A stretch of 64,000 nt of DNA from Sycobia sp. Sy_11 (GCA_018907035.1 JACCIC010000097.1:365001-429000); one strand, 5' to 3'; counted from the first letter of the stretch, positions 1 to 13,018 are shown. Numbers and translations: made by a program. Notes: generated by a model not told the origin, from the letters alone.

Positions 1-1389
1 GATTATTCTCCTCGGGAAGTGCTTCTGAATTGTTCGTTATAGTATAAACGTACGGAATAAGCGCGAGGGCAACTGCGCGTCTTTTTAGCCCATATTTGCA
101 TGGACGGCGAGAAAAGTCCGCTTCCGCTCTGTCGTTCTGAGGTATAGCTTAATTGACTAATATAAAGCGTAGGAGTAAGTCACGAGGAAGAAGCTGCTTC
201 AGTCTCTCGACGTGCCCACGCAGTTGGCGAATTATTAGATTGGTGCAGCGAGCAAGGTTTTTTTTCTACAATGATATTAAATTGAACAATCTGATACTAT
301 AGATTAGTTTGGGAGTTAGAAACCATTGTTAATTTTCAATATGCGTATATATGTATTGCGTATACCTATTATGCTTCACTTAATATAATTATTTCACAAA
401 TTGAAAACATCCATATTATGAAGTTATTGTACGGGTAGTTATTGTTCTAAAGCATTTTGGAGTTTAAGATTTACGAGGAAACGTCAAATTTGCCTGACTG
501 ATTTGATCCACCTTTGTAATCCCGATTAACCGCCAACTATTTGTTTCTGCTAATAACCCTTACTAAATCCAGTAAACACCAATGAACAACAATGACGAGA
601 CTACGAATTTGCGGATATAAATTCATTCAATTGGTTTTACTTGAGATGTTATTCATCCAGCACGTGCTTGCGCCTGAAATTACTGATTTTCTTTCAAAAC
701 ATTCATCCGACTCGACAATAATATCAGATTTAATTGCTAGTAGCGTTGTGTTTTAAAACCTTACAGGACTATTTTGAAGCCAATTAGTGTTAAAGTAGCC
801 TTGCTTAGTCTCCACCAGATCCGTCATCCATATCTCATAGACTTTCCTTTTCAAAATGTGATATTATCATTGTACGTAAGAAAGTATATCCTACATTAGA
901 ATAGGAACAACGTTTTAGGTCTTCCCATTTTTCACGGCTTGTTTTGAAGGTAATTAAAGTTATCTCGCTAAATCTGACAGTTCCTTTCGTTAAATGTCTA
1001 ATTATAGTATTCAATCTCAAATTATCATTCAATTTGGATGTATTCATATTTTGTATTTAAATTTAAAACACATCCATTTATGATCTACCCAATACATAAA
1101 AAATATTAAAAATTAAACCTAAATAAGATATTAAAATGTTAGTGTTAATCTGAACAGTTTAATTTTGTATTTAGACCAGCATGTACTACTGGCTATTCGA
1201 ATAAGTGAATTGAAATGAATTGTCAATATTGACACAGTAAAATTTAGTCTGAATACCTAAAAAAATACCTAAAAAAAAGAAAATTGGATAAAGAAAATGA
1301 ATAAATCTTCTATTGCTGCGCATTTGCATTTGCATTTGCACAAGCGGACTGTGAAGAAAATTCAACTTTGTTTAGCATATAAATGACTC
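1..1389. other. AT-rich DNA without a recognised gene
   Basis: No open frame here resembles a known protein. A 70-codon minus-strand frame near 835-1047 has AT-driven composition and no splice signals that would tie it to a gene. The first 240 bases are richer in GC and CpG than what follows and could be the edge of something left of the window. Confidence 0.5.
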
Positions 1390-1849
1390 TTCCTACGTAT
1401 ATATATACATAACTGTAAGAAGTGAAGCTAATAAGAGGAAGAGCAGCCTTGAAACCCTTATCAAAGCATGCCGTTTAATATACATCGCCACCACGAACAG
1501 TTGTGCGCGGACCAAGAGAGTCAGAGGGCAAGGGCGATATGTGAAGAAGGGACTCGCCAGTGACACATCTGCGATTGGCATTATATATACAAACCTTTGC
1601 AGACGGACTCGGGGAGCAGTGCGACGCAGCAGACGGTGACAAAGACCACGGCGGAGAAGAGGCCATCGCGGCGGCGACGAGCGCTGCTTCCAAAAACCGT
1701 CTGCCTCCTGGCCATCTCGTCCGAACAGAGCGGAATCCGGACTCGGCTGCTCTCCCTGTGGGCACCCGCGCACATGTACATACACACACTGACGCCGGGC
1801 CCGGGTACGTATAAATGTCGCGCACGAGAAAATATATATTGATATGCAA

Positions 1850-1850
1850 A

Positions 1851-1884
<34 letters not shown>

Positions 1885-1906
1885 CTGTGTGTGTGTGCGT
1901 GCGCGC

Positions 1907-1937
<31 letters not shown>

Positions 1938-1942
1938 TGTGT
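1850..1942. repeat. Compound (TA)n-(TG)n-(CG)n-(TG)n microsatellite
   Basis: About 35 bases of TA alternation run to 1884 and are followed by alternating TG, CG and TG to 1942. The whole is an almost unbroken alternation of purine and pyrimidine; the CG core is the kind of sequence known to adopt Z-DNA. Confidence 0.95.
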
Positions 1943-2908
1943 AAATATCACACTATCCACGCGTGTGTAATTAGGGCGCGGACTCAGAGGGGGTAGCCGC
2001 GTTTGCGCGTATCCGCGATTATTCGGCTGCTCGCGAAGATCATCGCGCTATCGACAGGGGATGAAAGAAGGGTGGGACAGAAAAACAGGGATGTACTCCT
2101 TCTATATATAAATATATAGACGACGAGCCGCGCGCTCGACGAACGGGGAGCGTTGCCCCGCTGTGCGGAACACCTGTTCGTCCGAGTCACGTGGCCAGTT
2201 TTTTTGGCGAGCAAGGGGGCCCCTATGATTCTAAATTTCGAAGCGTCGATGCCTTTTGCATATATATGTGTGTGTGTGTCTAGCCGTCGCTCGTCCACGA
2301 CGGCAAGGCGCACAAGGTCTATGCCTCAGCTTCCGGACATCTTCGACGACCGATCGTAGGACTCTCCGGATCTCTCTGCACTGGATGGCAGGGCAGGGCC
2401 GCCGGAGCTGGACCGCACACCCGGTCCAAATCGAGGATTGCGGCCGAAAGGGGATCGATGGGGTTTTTCCGGGGTGGGGGTGGGGAGTCGCTCGCGCCGA
2501 TGTCGCGCACCAAAGAGGTCGAGGATAGTCACGGGCACAATAATTATATCTATCTACGAGTCACGGAGCGGGGAGCGCGCGCGCTGCACCAGCGGCTCGA
2601 GACACGCACGCGTCGACGTATCGCGCGACACTGCCGGCCGCGAGCACCCACAAACAGATTTCGCGCGCCACGCGCCTCCCGCCCCCTCCCACTTCCTCCC
2701 TCGCCACCTGGGGGCTGAGCGCACGCGAGGAGGGGAGGAGGGAGTTTTAGTCTGTAGATGGCACTGCCTTTGCAGACAGTGCGCGACTGGGGCTGAAAGG
2801 CGAGAGAAAGAGAAAGAGAGTGGGAGGGAGAAAGAAAGGCGTGCGCGCGCCGCGCCGGTCGCCCTTGCAACAAGTTGCAGCCGAGCGTGCGACGGGTTGC
2901 ATATTTGT

Positions 2909-2914
<6 letters not shown>

Positions 2915-2943
<29 letters not shown>

Positions 2944-2972
2944 CACTAACACGCGCGCGCGCACACACACAC
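2915..2972. repeat. (CT)n tract followed by (CG)n/(CA)n
   Basis: A pure CT dinucleotide run of about 27 bases is followed within ten bases by alternating CG and then CA. It lies inside the CpG-rich block. Confidence 0.95.
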
Positions 2973-3260
2973 CATCTCACTCTCAAAATCCCCGCCCCCA
3001 CCGTTTGCTCAAGCCTCTGGTAAAGAAATTTATATATATATATATATAATCATATGCAATCGTGCGAGCGGCATACACATATAGAGGAAGCGTATGTTTG
3101 TACTTACAAACGAGCGACAGATTTAGAATTCGGAAGCGCGGTAAAGAAAGGATATAATGCTCGCGATTTTCGAGGAAAGCCCGCCTGCGAGCGCGTCGCT
3201 CCGGAAGGTCATTAACACCGCGCGAGAAGCACCGTACATAGATCTATACATACATCTAGA

Positions 3261-4501
3261 TATGTATACATAATATGCGGAATGTGCACGACGGACGATT
3301 TTCGACGTCTGCTTTAAATTATACTGACTCCCTTCATTTGATCATTCGAGAGTAGTAGTTTTTTGTTTTGACAGTTAACCGTCTGTGAGATTATTTGCGC
3401 GGCACGATACAAGTACACATATAGCGCGGGTGCGTGCATCGGTTTCTTCAAATAGCACGAAGCGGTGCGTGAAATATAAAGGGAACCGCCAGGAAAATAA
3501 GCGAATATCGCTAGATAGCTATTTCAAAGTGTTTCTGTTTAATGTTTATGTGTGCTACTAATTATATATATAATTATAATTATATATATATAAGTAGTAA
3601 CAGTGATGAATAATTTAAGTAGTAACAGTCCACTAATATATTTTTATAAGTGAAAATTAGATTATGAATTATTTGATTATGGAAATTTCCTGTAACCTTG
3701 TCATTTTGGATAAATTAAATCATTTAACAATATAAGAAGTGCAGTATGACCGTATCAAAGTGATATTTTACTGAATTCATGTTAAATCAAGAAGAATGAA
3801 AAAGCTTACTATCGCTAATGACGAAAACCACATGATACAAAAGAATCGATATCGTATCGTTTGTTTATTAGTGATAGAGATTTACAATTTCATTCTTCAA
3901 ACAATCAAGTACTTCTATTAGTAATTCTGAATTTTTCTTTTATAGTACTTTAAATGAACAACAAATAAATAACACGATGTTATATAGAAAATTTATTATA
4001 TTATACAAGTTTCATATATTACTAATATAAACAGCTTATTATATAATTATTATAAATATATATTTATATAATTTGTAAATATCTATATATTTATTAAATG
4101 TATATATCTTCGTCCACCTAAAGTCTTTGTGTGTTACTAAACTATTTCACGGCATATTTAATATTATACAGTTTCGCTTACTAAATTCACATAATTTCAA
4201 ATAAGTTATATTGATTTATAATTTTCATTTTAAAAATCCTATATTTCTATATTATCGATTCTTGTTATCTATAAGAAGTATCGGAGTTTGAACTCGATAT
4301 ATCTGAGCTATAATGAAAATTCTGAAAAAGAGAGAAGTATTAAAAGATACACAAATTATAATTTTCCAAAAAAAATATTATACATGTATTACTTTTTTTG
4401 GATATTGTGGACATGGAGAACTATTCGGTGAAGTACTAATCGATACACATTTAGATTTTCTTTTTCTTTTTCTGTGAATGTAAAAAAATTTTTAATAAAT
4501 A

Positions 4502-4554
<53 letters not shown>

Positions 4555-5120
4555 ATAGTAATTTACAATAATATATTTTAAAAATGCTATAAAACAACAG
4601 ATCAAGATCAAAAGTTTCATTTATCAATTCATCATTTATACTTGAAAATTAATGTAAATTATCAAAGTAGTATAATGTTAGTAACAATATATATGTTAAA
4701 AATAAAAATATCTTCACAAAAATAAAGAAAACAATCATTTTTTCTCTTTCTTAAACTTATATGCTTAAAATAATATCTAAATAAATTTATTTCATAGAAC
4801 AGTATAAACCACTAAAAGAAAAAAAACTCATTGTATTTTTATTCACCAAATCGCTATTAAATTATCGAAAAAATTATGAAAATGGCTAGACGTGAAAATC
4901 AAGATGTATATATACTTATTTGTCTAATAGATATTATAAATAAATATACACACTGAAATAAATAAAAAAATATAGGTACGAAAGGTTTTGACGACTGAAA
5001 AAATGCATATGGACAAAAATGACTAATTTAACAATACGTTGCATAAATTAGAACTCTTATCGTTTTATAGTATTCAAATTATAAAACGCAATTGTAGTAT
5101 TGTACACAATTCATATATAT
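3261..5120. other. AT-rich intergenic DNA
   Basis: No gene is seen. It contains a (TA)n run at 4505-4546. Downstream of the minus-strand gene's stop, minus-strand AATAAA matches occur (for example at 4838-4843) that could serve as polyadenylation signals; in such AT-rich DNA they are weak evidence. Confidence 0.5.
4505..4546. repeat. (TA)n microsatellite
   Basis: About 21 uninterrupted TA units. Confidence 0.95.
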
Positions 5121-8003
5121 TTACTTGAAGGATTTTTTGCTGGTACTTGAGCACATTGATCCTTTGCTACTATAAATATAAGATGATAAACAACGTTCGT
5201 TCCTCTCTGATAAATCGCAACCTCCAGGGCATCTTTTGAATGTTCTTCTCCACCACTCCTGAACTTTTTCACTCATGCTTCTTCCCGGAGTCTCGGAACG
5301 ACATACTTTTAATTGACCAAAATCGTCATTTTTGTAAAGCATTGCAACACTGAAAAATAAAGCTAAATATTAACAGTTTGAAGGCGCCAAAGACATCATT
5401 GCGACAAAGTCCTTTATTCGGTATGTTTCAGAAAACATTCCTCTATTATAATTTTTAGATAAACATTTTTATTTACTCCGAGTTTGGAGAATCGCAAGGT
5501 GAACATTCTTCCGGATGCTTTCGAATATACCTATAACAAATAAGACACAATCCGACAAGTATCCATATAACTATTGCACTAGATATTGCGATCATGATTA
5601 ATTCCGCAGTTCCAAGGGCACTGGTACCATTTAGATCTACAAAAAATTAAAAATAAATCAAATAATTTATTTCTGAAATTTTGATGAGCAATGAATCATC
5701 TGATTTATATCTAAAGATTAAAATTATAAATATAATGTAGAATTCGTGAATGCAACGAGACATAATAAAATAATTTTGCAAGACTTACTTAAGAACTTTA
5801 AACTTATAAAGGCTATCAATTTACCATTCCAATGTGTACTGCTGTCTGCAACCTTTTTTAGCGTAAGAAATTTCCGTTTTTTCTCGTCAGCTTTGCCTTG
5901 TATGTAACAAAGTAAAAAATATCAAGATGTAAGTAGTTACATTACACTATTCACTAAAAAAATAAATCTGTCAACGGCAGATTGAAAAAAATGAATTACT
6001 TGTCACTCTTAGTAACTCTATGATTCGCAGTACTCCCTCGAAAGCCGGATACCATTTATCATCGTTTAAATGAGAATAGACCTGCACGAAGATTTATATC
6101 AGTTTACTTTTTTTGCTAGAATATTTTATTTCAATTCCAACATCTCACCACGTACGGATCGTAGTAACCAATTATAAAACATTTTGTTAAAGTCCGTAAG
6201 GACCTGTTGATAATCCTCCATCGATGAAATACAATTCACACTGGTCTCGTAGTACCTAATTAATATGGAAACGGATCTTTCCTCATACAAGGACCATAGG
6301 CTACGATCTTTAAATGGAACAGCTATGCTGAAAATAATTGATTTTAAAAGACTGGATTTATTAATAAAAAACTTGTGATTGTTGAATAATCACCTATTAG
6401 GTTTTACATCACTATCCAAATACGGTAAAAACATATATAATGGATCCTGAGAACGATTAAAATTCTCATCTAAATATGTGCATACAAAAATTAAAAACGT
6501 GGTAAATCGGCTAATGAACAATGCTTTAATAAGCATTATCGAATATGTATTATTATTGTGTACGTTATATCAAGTGGCGCGGAAGCGCCACGAAGGCGAG
6601 TTTATTCAATTATTACAAGGTTTTCCTAATTGTATTTAATATATTATAAAACTTTTGTTAAGAATATTTTACACATGCTTGACCTACAATATTTAATTTT
6701 TAATTTTTCTCAACCTAGTAATTAATTAATAATTCTTTGTTTTCAAAGTATCTTTAAAAAATTTTTAAACAATTATTATCAAACAATACTAATATAATTT
6801 TAACAATAATACCTTCATAATAATTAAGCAGTGCAGGTGTTTCCAGTTCCACGGGATGACTTTTTTTCCTATAAAAATCTCGTTGCGGAACTGATTACAA
6901 CAATTATGAAACATTCACTATTTGCAAAGTATTTTAATTATATAATAATCTAGAAAGATTACTCAAGAAATCTCACGTGCAAAATTATCTATCAACTGAC
7001 TGCAGGCTGTCTTTGGATCCTGGACCTTTACAACTAATGGTGTCACGTTAGTAAGTGTTTTGATCTCTATGGGATCTTTCCAGCCAGCGCCATTAGTGCG
7101 CAAAAATGTCTTGAGCTCGATAAGAAGACTCTGAACTTTTTCAATGTTGCAATATTTGACTTTACCGGCGTAAAACGACGCTTTAGTGATGGAAAATACG
7201 TACGAGTGCAGATAACCTCCCATGGTGTCTGCCAATGATTTCAGCATCAGGTGCCTCGTTTTCCCTGTCGAAAACCTGCTCACGTGCTCGAGGCAAACGT
7301 AAAAATAACTTAGCAAATCGGCTATATACTCATCTGTTTGTATCTCCAGAGCTTTCATCTACATATAAAACGAAAATCGACAGGCCAATAATAATATTAG
7401 CGGATGTTTGTAGTACGCTTTTAACCTACACTTCTACCTTACAAGAATTCTGTATTATTATACAGCCTATTTATAAAATAATATCGCAAATTACGTTTGA
7501 AATAACAAAAACTTTGAATAACAATACCTTCGGCAGAAGTTCTTGAAACATTCGACGACTATTCAAAATGATTATTTCTTCATTGGTCCAGCAATGATTG
7601 CTTAAACTATTTCTATCAAATAAAACTGTTCCCACATTTTGCAAATGTTCACTTGCACCGTATGCCCTAGCATGAAAGAAATTATCTAAAAAATTGTAAC
7701 CATTTAAGAACAGTTGTAATAATAGAACTACCTGTATTTCCTGTGGTTAAGAGATAATAGCATTGCAAATAGTAAAAAGTATATGGGCCATTGGCCCATA
7801 CTATGATGAAGGAAAATATAGTGTAAAGTTTTAAATTTTAATCGTCATTTTTATTATATAAAGACCTGTTCTACGACACCGTATTTATAAAAAAAACTGT
7901 GTGAAGTTATGCGTGCATCGAATAAATTATGCATTAGTTCATTCAAAACAGGGAGGTTAAAGAAAGAAGCCAACTCATGGCCAACTCCATGCCAACTCCA
8001 TTG
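5121..8003 (-). CDS. Unrecognised single-pass membrane protein, C-terminal 533 residues, 5' end not located
   Basis: Eleven minus-strand exons join in one frame: 7880-8003, 7732-7800, 7528-7685, 6977-7358, 6813-6890, 6394-6469, 6156-6327, 6000-6081, 5825-5896, 5477-5636 and 5121-5349. Every donor is GT and every acceptor AG; phases agree at all ten junctions and the sum is 534 codons including stop. I do not recognise the family. About 415 residues precede one hydrophobic segment (LIMIAISSAIVIWILVGLCL, roughly residues 417-439), followed by a tail of about 94 residues rich in Ser, Lys and Cys. This suggests a type I membrane protein, but no signal peptide was found, so topology is inference. 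The weakest junction is the 7880 donor (GTGTCG). If the last intron is retained, translation stops at 5473-5475, two residues after PN, giving a shorter tail. Upstream exons must exist; an open frame continues to 8087 if one base is lost from an A8 run at 8011-8018, and 11226-11264 is a tentative earlier exon. Confidence 0.72.
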
Positions 8004-8206
8004 CTCAGACAAAAAAAAGAGAGGCACTTTTTAGTAAAACATCGCCAAATTCACTCAGCAACAATAACGTCCTTTCTCTAATAATTGTTAAAAACAGTCA
8101 TATATGGTTTTGCTTGTAGGATTCAGTTTGGGAGTAACATGACGTTAAGAAAGTAGCATCGGTTAAATGTAAATCAGACAATTATATTTATTGTTAACTT
8201 TCATTA

Positions 8207-8646
8207 GTTGATAATGTCAATAAGGTTAAATTAACCGCATTAAAAAAATGACAGATATAGATTCATCTAATTTCACGTTCTGAACCGATAGTTATTTTCA
8301 TCTTAGGTATTTAGTTGCGCGATAGTAATAAAAATAACCTTGCAACCTTACATGCATTTCTTCCTCTAATTCATTTAAATTTCTTATGAAGATGTTAGAG
8401 AAGAGACGGGAAGCAAATTTGCTTTCTAGCAAATTGAACTTTTGCCGTCTTTTCTCTAACGTCCTTTATAAGAAATTTCAATAGATCAGCGGAAGAAATG
8501 CATGTAAAGTTTCAACGTTATTTGTGACTACCGCGTAACTAATTACCTAACAAAAATATTTATCAGTTCACAACGTGAAATTAGACGAATCAATATCTGT
8601 CATTTTTTCTTGATGCGGTCGATTTAACCTTATTCACATTATCAAC
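8207..8646. mobile_element. 440-bp foldback (long inverted-repeat) element
   Basis: The left arm (8207-8409) and the reverse complement of the right arm (8445-8646) align over about 200 bases at roughly 80-85% by eye, around a 35-base loop. Both ends read GTTGATAATGT pointing inward. There is no coding capacity. This is the structure of a non-autonomous foldback DNA transposon or MITE. A target-site duplication is not clear (TTA on the left, ATA on the right). If transcribed, it would form a long imperfect hairpin. Confidence 0.85.
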
Positions 8647-8659
8647 ATAATATACATAC

Positions 8660-8661
<2 letters not shown>

Positions 8662-8711
<50 letters not shown>
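8662..8711. repeat. (TA)n microsatellite
   Basis: About 25 TA units, starting 15 bases beyond the right end of the foldback element. Confidence 0.95.
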
Positions 8712-8713
<2 letters not shown>

Positions 8714-9347
8714 TGTGTAAACATAGAAGTTTCGTGATAGAATTTCTATATTTTTTAGTTGCGAATAATTGGATTTAAAATTCCATACCTTTATAGTAGA
8801 ATAAATGATTTTAATAAGAAATTTTAATTCGGCTGTAGAAATGCTATATAGAAGTTTATTAGCTTTTATTGAATTAAAAAATAAGAATACAATACTTTGA
8901 AATAATGGAAGCATATATTATAATGAAAAATTTCCTATTTGCAAATTACACGATATTTATTTAAAACGAGAAAAGATTTGCGAGTTACATATGTAAAAAC
9001 ATTATAAGAGGTGTGTGGCAGTACTTATAATTAGTATGTAGGTTGCAAATAAAGCTTTTTTAAGGTTCCGATCATTTTTTACTTTTCACTATCGTATAGT
9101 TTTCTATTTAATAGCGTACACTCATATATTTTCATTTTTAGTACCGAGTACGTTTCTTTGATAGAGAAACACTGCTAGAATCAAATGATTCAATCTTATG
9201 TAATTAATAATTAAAAATGAATGCTCTGTTTTTGTGATAGCTTTTGTTTACTATATATTTTAAAGTAATGTTTACCTTTCTAAGATCAATATTTTTATTC
9301 GCTTTTGGCGTTTTTACGTAATCATTTCTTTTTTCTATAAGTCAGCG

Positions 9348-9895
9348 GAGGCTATCCATAAATTACGTAAGACTTTTCTTAGAAATTTTAAATCCCTCCT
9401 CCTTTGCCGTAAGGGATGCCCATGAGATTCTCCATAACCCCCGCCCTTAATCTTTCATATAATTCCAGAAAATATTTATTAAATATATAAATCTCGTAAA
9501 TGAAATAAATAATGAAGACATTGTATTTCTGTAACATTTTATATAAATTAATTAACAATTCACTTTCTAAAATAATATACTAAATTTCCGCTAATAGCGG
9601 TGATCGCTTAATTTGGAGAGATTCATAAAAATTTGATTCATATTTTCATTCGTTCGGATGGTATATATTACACTCTTCATTTATTACTTTATTTTCTAGT
9701 TAACGAATTTTTTTTGTATATTTTATTATAATTCAGATAAATTTAATATATGGACGTTAGAAAAGTTAATCTAAAATAAATGGTATAATAGAAATTATTG
9801 TAAAAAATGACTTTTATTCAAAAGATGCTTTTTATAAAAATATTTAATCCCTCCCTCTCCCCAAAAATCTTACGTAATTTATCGACAGGCTCGAG
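9348..9895. mobile_element. Candidate MITE bounded by 25-bp inverted repeats
   Basis: The 25 bases at 9348-9372 match the reverse complement of the right boundary near 9868-9895 at 22 of 25 positions; the shared core is ATAAATTACGTAAGA. Pyrimidine-rich CCCTCC tracts lie just inside. No transposase frame is present. The boundaries are by eye and no target-site duplication was identified. Confidence 0.5.
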
Positions 9896-10269
9896 ATGCT
9901 ATTTTCATAACATCATATCATAACAACATCTCTCCATAATTTTAATTTATCGAGAGATAGACACTGCGTGTTTGGTGATTGGACACTCTCGCCAGTGACA
10001 TAAAATTACCATGATTAGTTAATCTAAAATAAATGGTATAATAGAAATTATTGTAAAAAATGACTTTTATTCAAAAGATGCTTTTTATAAAAATATTTAA
10101 TCCCTCCCTCTCCCCAAAAATCTTACGTAATTTATCGACAGGCTCGAGATGCTATTTTCATAACATCATATCATAACAACATCTCTCCATAATTTTAATT
10201 TATCGAGAGATAGACACTGCGTGTCTGGTGATTGGACACTCTCGCCAGTGACATAAAATTACCATGATT
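9764..10269. repeat. 253-bp tandem duplication
   Basis: Unit 1 (9764-10016) and unit 2 (10017-10269) are identical by eye except for one base (GTGTTTGG against GTGTCTGG). Each unit contains the right inverted repeat of the candidate MITE. The near identity points to a recent event or an assembly artefact. Confidence 0.95.
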
Positions 10270-11116
10270 AGGAGCTCGATTAAGACTTCTTATACATTTA
10301 TATAACATTTGTAAATAATGTAGAATTATATAGGATGTGTAAACTATTGTCGATGCGTTTAATATATATTATATGTGTACAAGTTATACCTTGCATATAA
10401 ATGAATACAATATTCAAAATTAGGAACTCGATATAAAATTACAATTTTTTAATTAAAATAATTATCAACGTCAATGAATTTATATAATAATGCATAAAAA
10501 TCATATTAATTTTTTTGCTAAACTATATTTTATACCTAGTTGAACTTGTTTGAAGATAAATTTTAATCATAACCAACAATACCTAAAACATAGCTTTAGA
10601 AAATGTATCTATAAATTGACCGAAATGACCGAAAAAAAGTTTCATCTTAAGCTAATTACCGCCGAAGTTAAATACCTTGTTACTAGGTTTATTCATAAGG
10701 AAATACCTTGTTTATAGCTTAAAAATGTTTAGCATTCCTACCTCTTATGTATATTACTACGTAATTGGATCTTATGGTTCGTCATTTATTAAATAAATAT
10801 ATAAACAAATATAAAAATATAAAACAGTTTTGCAGACGCAAATTTTCCTTTGAAAACTGAGGATGTGTAAGAAACCAGGAGCGTTCACGTCGGCTCCAAT
10901 AAAAGAAATTGGTGACTATTATTAACATCAAATTATTCTTCAAATTTTTTATTTTATGAGGTAGTATAAATTATTCTATTTATGAGGTAGTATAAATTAA
11001 AAATTATATGCTTAATCTTTAAAATCTGTAGTAGTCTGATTTCTATCTTATTGTCTTTTATTCGTATATTGTATGTATCTATGTATTACATGTGCATATG
11101 CATCTATGCATAGACA

Positions 11117-11121
<5 letters not shown>

Positions 11122-11179
<58 letters not shown>
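11122..11179. repeat. (TA)n microsatellite
   Basis: About 29 TA units. Confidence 0.95.
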
Positions 11180-11184
<5 letters not shown>

Positions 11185-13018
11185 AAATTCCTTTTTATAT
11201 TGCTGTCTGTGAACTTGGTACTATATTAGCTTTTTTACCAGTTCTGGTGGATGGAGTTGACAACCACACATTTGTCACTAAATATACTAAACGGAACTAA
11301 TCTTTTCATTGGCACTAATATGCATTTGTAAATTGGAAGAACTCCAAAAACCTTATTAAAATTTAAAAATATTATTTGTGGATTTACAAATTTGGTATGA
11401 AAATTACCCCAAACGGTAAACTATCATTATTTCCAATTTTACTTTTTAATTTCATTTTTTAATGCTGATCTGAAAAATAACAAAACTTTTAAATTATTTT
11501 AATTGTAGCATTAATACTTGCAAATAAATATGAAAAAAGCTTATATCTAAAATATATTTAAATAAAACAATTATCAAATTCATCAAAATTTGTAAATTGA
11601 TTTTTTAATCTCCGTAATCAGTTGTTTTATGTACGCATACATAACTAGTCAAACGTGCAAAATTTGACGGTGAACTGAGTTTAGTCTTGTGAAATTGCTT
11701 TTACATGACTCCAATCTCAAAATCAGAACTTTAGGCTAATTTTTCTGATGGTGTAACATAAAATATGATTTAAAACTTAAGTGTAAATGAAGTATTTCCC
11801 TCGTAAGAATTATTTCTGTTACTTCACTCGTGTCTATTTATCTCATGAGATAAATAATCATCATCCATACAAATAATTGATACATACGAGAGAATGAAAA
11901 ATACAACGCAATTTCATCAATTAGAGATAGCCGGAGATGGCTTTTATATCAGTCTTATATTAATTGTTAATGACATTATCATTATATATATCAAAATCTT
12001 TGGATTATATAGTTTTATTTGTAAATTTTCAAATTTAGGAATTTGCCCTGACATTCATGAGTACCCAATATTATTTGTGGGATAACATGAGAATTCACAG
12101 GTGTTTTTCTATTGTGTGGCTCTGGAAGAATCCCCAATAATTTTTCAATAGTCGTATAATAAAATTGTCATTTTAGCCTTTAGATATTTCGTATATCTCA
12201 CGTTATTGGAAAATAACAGTTCAACTACTTTAATATTTGTAAATGTAGGCAATTAGAAAAAATTATTTTAATATAACAAATGCTAGTTTCATATTTAAGA
12301 GAAAACTGACACGTACGTACCTTGATGGTTGGTTTTAAAATTATAATCAGGATATATGACTGTAATAAAACACAATCATGATAATAGCTATAAATATTAC
12401 TGCTTTTCACGCTATATTTATTTATTTTCGTAAGAAGTTGCACGGTGCATTTTTTATTCAATGAATGTATATAATAGTTTTTATTTTATATATAATATAA
12501 ATATTAAAATCTCCTCGCAGTATTTCCCATCGGCAATTCAGGTTTCTCGAATTGTAGTGCGGCCGTCAATAAACGAGTATACGCGTTCTGGCTATATCAG
12601 TGCGTTACTATAGCATATATCAGCTGATGATGACAGCACGCGCGCCTCGGTTTCCAGATGGCGCCACCAGTTTCCAACGGCCAGAGCCAAGTACAAAGCG
12701 GCGCGCAGTGCAGCCCGCTGTCGCGTACAGCTGATGCTCGGATGACGTCACGGAAACAAAGCCACGCGCGGTCGATGTGCGCGCGGTCACCATACAATAA
12801 TAAACGCGCATCAACATCGTCGCGTAGATAGCGCCCGCACACCTCGCGCATAGCGTAGTGGCGATGGTCTTGCGCGCGTGTACAGCCGTGTAGCCTCCTC
12901 CCTCCGCCCCTGCGCACTTCTCTGTACGTCGTTTTGTTTAGCCTGCACAGCGCATACGTATAAACCATACATACAGAAACAGGTTATTCCAGCGAGCGAG
13001 AGAGGGAGGGAGGCGCAC

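Larger units (their letters stand above)
1390..3260. promoter_or_regulatory. CpG-rich low-complexity block, possible promoter or CpG island
   Basis: GC and CpG content rise sharply compared with both flanks. The block contains a TA run, a TG/CG run, a pyrimidine CT tract and purine-rich stretches. Both strands show overlapping open frames rich in Arg, Ser, Pro and Ala, which is what CpG-rich non-coding DNA gives. Insect promoter-proximal first exons often look like this, but I find no convincing start codon with a splice donor, so any gene served is unknown. Confidence 0.4.
8088..12470. other. AT-rich DNA, probably 5' intron of the minus-strand gene or intergenic
   Basis: No recognised gene. 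It holds a foldback element, an inverted-repeat element with a tandem duplication, and TA runs at 8662-8711 and 11122-11179. A minus-strand stretch at 11226-11264 could splice in phase to 8085 (donor GTAAAA) but is unproven. A minus-strand frame at 12225-12461 has a donor-like GTACGT near 12318 but no family resemblance. Confidence 0.4.

Noticed and set aside
2319..3049. Arg/Ser/Pro-rich frames on both strands
   Set aside because: They arise from CpG-rich low-complexity DNA; no family resemblance or consistent splice sites.
7732..7793. Signal-peptide-like frame starting MGQWPIYFLLF on the minus strand
   Set aside because: It ends in the wrong phase for the next exon; another frame of the same bases joins both neighbours in phase.
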